From an uncultured Actinomycetes bacterium (GTDB lineage Bacteria; Actinomycetota; Acidimicrobiia; Acidimicrobiales; RAAP-2): 64,000 nucleotides of DNA. The position numbers were made by a program, and so were the translations under genes. The notes under the pieces are model-generated. The model was not told the origin of the DNA and made no database searches. It saw only the letters and a program-made list of their open reading frames with translations. The stretch is taken from contig CAIQGE010000015.1 of the NCBI GenBank assembly GCA_903871335.1, positions 1 through 64,000 of the forward strand. Reading direction: 5' to 3'. This document shows positions 61,281 through 64,000 of this stretch, piece after piece (position 1 is the first letter of the stretch; each line of letters opens with the position of its first letter).

Positions 61281-61577
61281 CTAGTTCGAGAGGCTGCGGC
61301 GGCGGGCGGCCAACCACTGCTTACGCAGCTTGCGGCGCTCTTCTTCCGTCGTACCGCCCCACACGCCAGACTCCTGGTTCGTGGCCAGTGCGAACTCGAG
61401 GCAGGCCTTGGAGGCATCACACGCGTCGCAGACTCGCTTAGCGGACTCAATCTGGTCGAGAGCGGATCCGGTGGTTCCCACGGGGAAGAAGAGGTCGGGT
61501 TCGGTGTCGCGACAGGCCGCGTTCGTGCGCCAATCCGAGTCGTCCCAAGCGTGCGTACGGTTCCAAATGAGTGACAT
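61281..61577 (-). CDS. whiB1: WhiB1-like Fe-S transcription factor
   Basis: The 98-residue protein binds a 4Fe-4S cluster via C22, C50, C53 and C59 and has the turn GVWGG at 71-75 followed by the basic tail RRKLRKQWLAARRR. DLFFPVG after the first cysteine and the adjacent pdtaS gene both point to WhiB1, which acts with the main sigma factor and responds to nitric oxide. The ATG at 61577 has AAGGAA upstream; a longer frame is leader. Confidence 0.9.
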   Translation of the reverse strand: MSLIWNRTHAWDDSDWRTNAACRDTEPDLFFPVGTTGSALDQIESAKRVCDACDASKACLEFALATNQESGVWGGTTEEERRKLRKQWLAARRRSLSN

Positions 61578-61652
61578 GGTTGATTCCTTGATGTGGTGGG
61601 GGGCCCAGAGTTTCATGGCCATTTGGCTCACAAATCTCCCTGCGAGAGTGAA

Positions 61653-61681
61653 ATTTTACTCGCCAGTAACACAAGTGACAA
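61653..61681 (-). promoter_or_regulatory. Promoter of whiB1
   Basis: On the minus strand TTGTCA (61681-61676) and TAAAAT (61658-61653) are separated by exactly 17 bases. Initiation near 61646 leaves a leader of about 70 bases. This is among the strongest consensus promoters in the window, in line with an abundant regulator. Confidence 0.7.
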
Positions 61682-61760
61682 GGGCAACTTTGGATTTTCT
61701 TGATGTTGTTGAAACTGCAGGAATAGTCGCGAATTGACCGGAATCTGGCAAGATTCTGCC

Positions 61761-62450
61761 ATGACGTCGATCTACGCACACCGCGGCCTGCATCTCAGCG
61801 AACGGGAAAATACCGTCAAAGCGTTCCTCGAGGCGAAGGCTCTGGGGGTGGACGGGGTCGAACTCGATGTTCGTCGATCTCGAGACGGGGCGCTAGTGAT
61901 CCATCACGACGCCGGGATCGAGGCGGTAGGAGATATCTGCGATCTCGACGTGCGCAGTCTGCCGCCGTATGTTGCCACGCTGGCCGAAGCTCTGAACGCC
62001 TGCGAGGGAATTCGGGTCAACGTGGAGATCAAGAACATTCCCGGAGATCCGGGCCACGACCCCACGCCGGGTTTTGCTCACCAGGTCATCGATGAGATCA
62101 TCGAATTGGGGTGGCGTGAGCGCGTGATTATCTCTTCGTTCGACCTGGCCACGTGTGAAGCGGTGCGACAGAAGGACGCCAGCATCGACATTGGCTGGCT
62201 CCTGGATTGGCGCAAGGACACGGCTCCGACGGTCGCCATGGTCGCCGACCGCGGATTGAATGCTATTCACCCCTTCTTCCAACGCCTGGACCCCGAAATT
62301 CTCGCCAACGCGCACCACCACGGAATCGCCGTGAATGTCTGGACGGTCAACGGCGCACCCGATATGGAGCAAATGCTCGAGTGGGGCGTGGATACCCTCA
62401 TCACCGACGACCCCGCTCTGGCGATCAGCCTGCGGGCCGCTCGCTCCTAG
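61761..62450 (+). CDS. Glycerophosphodiester phosphodiesterase
   Basis: The 229-residue TIM-barrel enzyme hydrolyses glycerophosphodiesters to glycerol-3-phosphate and an alcohol. Motifs are AHRGLHL, ENTVKAF, GVELDVRRSRDG with the metal-binding Glu/Asp, HHD and VEIKN. There is no signal peptide, so it is cytoplasmic. The C-terminus has VNVWTVNG, a standard feature. The ATG is at 61761; no strong Shine-Dalgarno is present and CAAGAT lies six bases upstream. Confidence 0.88.
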   Translation: MTSIYAHRGLHLSERENTVKAFLEAKALGVDGVELDVRRSRDGALVIHHDAGIEAVGDICDLDVRSLPPYVATLAEALNACEGIRVNVEIKNIPGDPGHDPTPGFAHQVIDEIIELGWRERVIISSFDLATCEAVRQKDASIDIGWLLDWRKDTAPTVAMVADRGLNAIHPFFQRLDPEILANAHHHGIAVNVWTVNGAPDMEQMLEWGVDTLITDDPALAISLRAARS

Positions 62451-62493
62451 GCGAGCGGACGAAGGGGTTCGCGAAATCGCTTAGATTGTGGAC

Positions 62494-63270
62494 ATGAACG
62501 TTGTCGTCTGCGTAAAGCAAATTCCCGACCCGGCGGCTCCACAGTCGCTCGAGGCCGGCACTCACAACCTCGACCGATCGGGCAAACTGATCCTCGACGA
62601 GGCGGACACCTACGGCGTCGAAATGGCGCTGCAACTCGTCGACAAGGCGGGCGCTGGCGAGGTGACCGTTGTCTCGATGGGTTCGTCGTCTGACTTGTCA
62701 GGTATTCGTAACGCCCTCGCGATGGGCGCCGCAAAGGCCATCGTCGTCAGTGACGCCGGTCTTCGTGGCACGGACGCGCTCGGAACCGCCAAGGTTCTTG
62801 CCGCCGCCATCAAGCGCGTCAACCCGGACCTGGTCCTCGCCGCCACCGAGTCCTCCGACGGCTACACGGGCACTACGCCGGTGCAAGTTGCCGAGCTGCT
62901 GGGTCTCCCGTCGATTACGTTCGCGAAGTCGGTGACCATCGACGGCAGCACCGTCAAGGTGGACCGTCAGACCGAAGCGGGTTACGACGAGGTGTCCTCG
63001 CCGCTGCCCGCCGTTGTCACCGTGACCGCCGGTGTCGTGGAGCCTCGCTACGCGAGCTTCAAGGGCATCATGGCCGCGAAGTCCAAGCCGGTCGAAGAAC
63101 TCACGATCGCCGACCTCGGTCTGGATGGTCAGGTGGGCCCCGCGGGCGCCCGTCAGGAAATTGTTTCGGTCGAAGCCGCAGAAGCGCGCCAGGCCGGTGA
63201 AATTGTTGTCGACGAGGGCGACGGTGCCGAGCGCATCGTGTCGTTCCTCGACTCGATCAAGGTTCTGTAG
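62494..63270 (+). CDS. etfB: Electron transfer flavoprotein beta subunit
   Basis: The 258-residue protein begins VVVCVKQIPDP and has LDEADTYGVEMALQL, ATESSDGYTG and the SKP-containing C-terminus. With EtfA it carries electrons from acyl-CoA dehydrogenases such as the one at 36782 to the quinone pool. ATG 62494 is six bases after TAGATT (62482-62487), so it is probably leaderless; an in-frame GTG lies two codons earlier. etfA follows after 11 bases. Confidence 0.93.
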   Translation: MNVVVCVKQIPDPAAPQSLEAGTHNLDRSGKLILDEADTYGVEMALQLVDKAGAGEVTVVSMGSSSDLSGIRNALAMGAAKAIVVSDAGLRGTDALGTAKVLAAAIKRVNPDLVLAATESSDGYTGTTPVQVAELLGLPSITFAKSVTIDGSTVKVDRQTEAGYDEVSSPLPAVVTVTAGVVEPRYASFKGIMAAKSKPVEELTIADLGLDGQVGPAGARQEIVSVEAAEARQAGEIVVDEGDGAERIVSFLDSIKVL

Positions 63271-63281
63271 GAGAGACGGTC

Positions 63282-64000
63282 ATGGCACTTTCAAACATTT
63301 GGGTAGTTGTCGAGCCGGCGAATGGTCAGTTGACCACCACGTCCCTCGAACTCTTGACGCACGCACGCACGTTTGGCGCAGCGGTGTCGGCGATTACGTG
63401 GGGTGGCAATGGCGCCGCGCTCGCCGCGCAGGCTGGTGAATACGGTGCGACGACGCTGTACGACGCCGGTGACTTGGCGGGTGGCTTGCCAGGTGCCCCG
63501 GTCGCCGCAGCCATCGCGGGTCTCGTGGGCAGCGCCGGTGCGCCGGACGCCATCTTGATTCCGACCAGCTACGACGGACGAGACATCGCCGGTCGCTTGT
63601 CGGCGCGTCTCGATCGTCCGGTCCTCACGAACGTGACGGGTCTCACTGACGAAGGTGGGCTCCAGACTGAGCACCCGGTGTTCGGTGGAACCTTGAACGT
63701 GAAGGCTCGCTTTACGGGTGACGGTCCTGGCATCATCGTGGTGCGAGCGAAGTCGTTCGTGGCGGAGCCGAGTGGCGGCGCCGCGGCCAGCGTGTCATCT
63801 ATCGCCGCGGGCGACCTCGGTGCGACCGGCACGGCCAAGATCGTGACGAGTCACGTCGAAGAGCGCACCGGCCCCAAGCTCGAAGAAGCCGCCGTGGTGG
63901 TTTCCGGTGGTCGTGGACTCGGGGAAGCGGGCAGCTACTCGCTGATCGAGTCGATCGCCAAGCTTCTCAATGGTGCCGCTGGCGCGAGCCGAGCCATCGT
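63282..64000 (+). CDS. etfA: Electron transfer flavoprotein alpha subunit, 5' part
   Basis: The frame runs from ATG 63282 to the window end without a stop (239 codons seen; EtfA is usually about 315-325). The N-terminal domain starts with NIWVVVEPANGQL, and the FAD-binding domain opens with VVSGGRGLG, both typical. GGAGAGA lies just before the start. It is co-transcribed with etfB. Confidence 0.92.
   Translation, partial: MALSNIWVVVEPANGQLTTTSLELLTHARTFGAAVSAITWGGNGAALAAQAGEYGATTLYDAGDLAGGLPGAPVAAAIAGLVGSAGAPDAILIPTSYDGRDIAGRLSARLDRPVLTNVTGLTDEGGLQTEHPVFGGTLNVKARFTGDGPGIIVVRAKSFVAEPSGGAAASVSSIAAGDLGATGTAKIVTSHVEERTGPKLEEAAVVVSGGRGLGEAGSYSLIESIAKLLNGAAGASRAI

Overview
The window looks like chromosomal DNA of a high-GC actinobacterium, most likely of the class Acidimicrobiia (inference). 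Supporting signs are a WhiB1-like regulator convergent with a PdtaS-like kinase, a DUF3107 gene next to a Get3/ArsA-like ATPase pair, an F420-type luciferase-family oxidoreductase, an Mrp ATPase without its CxxC, frequent GTG starts, and many start codons preceded directly by a TANNNT -10 box (leaderless mRNAs). Gene packing is tight: genes in operons overlap by 1-4 bases, and seven of eleven convergent pairs overlap by exactly four bases at their stop codons.

Region 1 (1-9125) is accessory. It opens with the C-terminus of an IS256-type transposase. A two-gene type III-like restriction-modification system (mod-res) and a small membrane protein follow. At 6291-6337 lies the 3' half of a tRNA(Met/fMet) gene with no 5' half, which I read as the attR scar of an integrated element extending to the left of the window; a terminator hairpin follows it. 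Beyond it is an AbiE-type toxin-antitoxin pair whose promoter overlaps a dyad.

Region 2 (9126-19246) is a cell-surface glycan and surface-protein locus: rmlA divergent from rmlB-rmlC (no rmlD), a DUF2142 membrane protein, two large GT2-family glycosyltransferases (one with two GT domains, one with an eroded first domain), and an LPFTG-anchored surface protein.

Region 3 (19243-25518) is histidine biosynthesis. hisA diverges from an operon that begins with a TrpR/YerC-like regulator, followed by hisG, a compact hisD, a hisC-hisB fusion, hisH, hisF and a hisIE fusion. A PHP-type histidinol-phosphatase candidate lies far away at 58917. Together these cover the whole pathway.

Region 4 (25515-46346) is mixed housekeeping: NadR, a methyltransferase, a peptidase-S51-like protein fused to a CysS-type C-terminal domain, an F420 oxidoreductase with a SRPBCC protein and a TetR regulator, an esterase, divergent valS and cysS sharing one symmetric -10 element, a cold-shock protein with a 64-base leader, an acyl-CoA dehydrogenase with two leader hairpins, a kinase-like/YbhN fusion membrane protein, a low-molecular-weight phosphatase, a reverse transsulfuration pair (CBS, MetB), a TetR regulator, a GT4 glycosyltransferase and Gmd.

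Region 5 (46361-52591) is a complete System I cytochrome c maturation operon, ccmABCDEFGHI, in proteobacterial order. This is notable in an actinobacterium, where System II is the usual machinery.

Region 6 (52600-64000) holds a SufR-like Fe-S regulator divergent from mrp, an SDR, a dGTPase-like HD protein, DUF3107, the Get3-like ATPase pair, the PHP phosphatase, PdtaS, WhiB1, a glycerophosphodiesterase, and etfB-etfA (cut by the window end).
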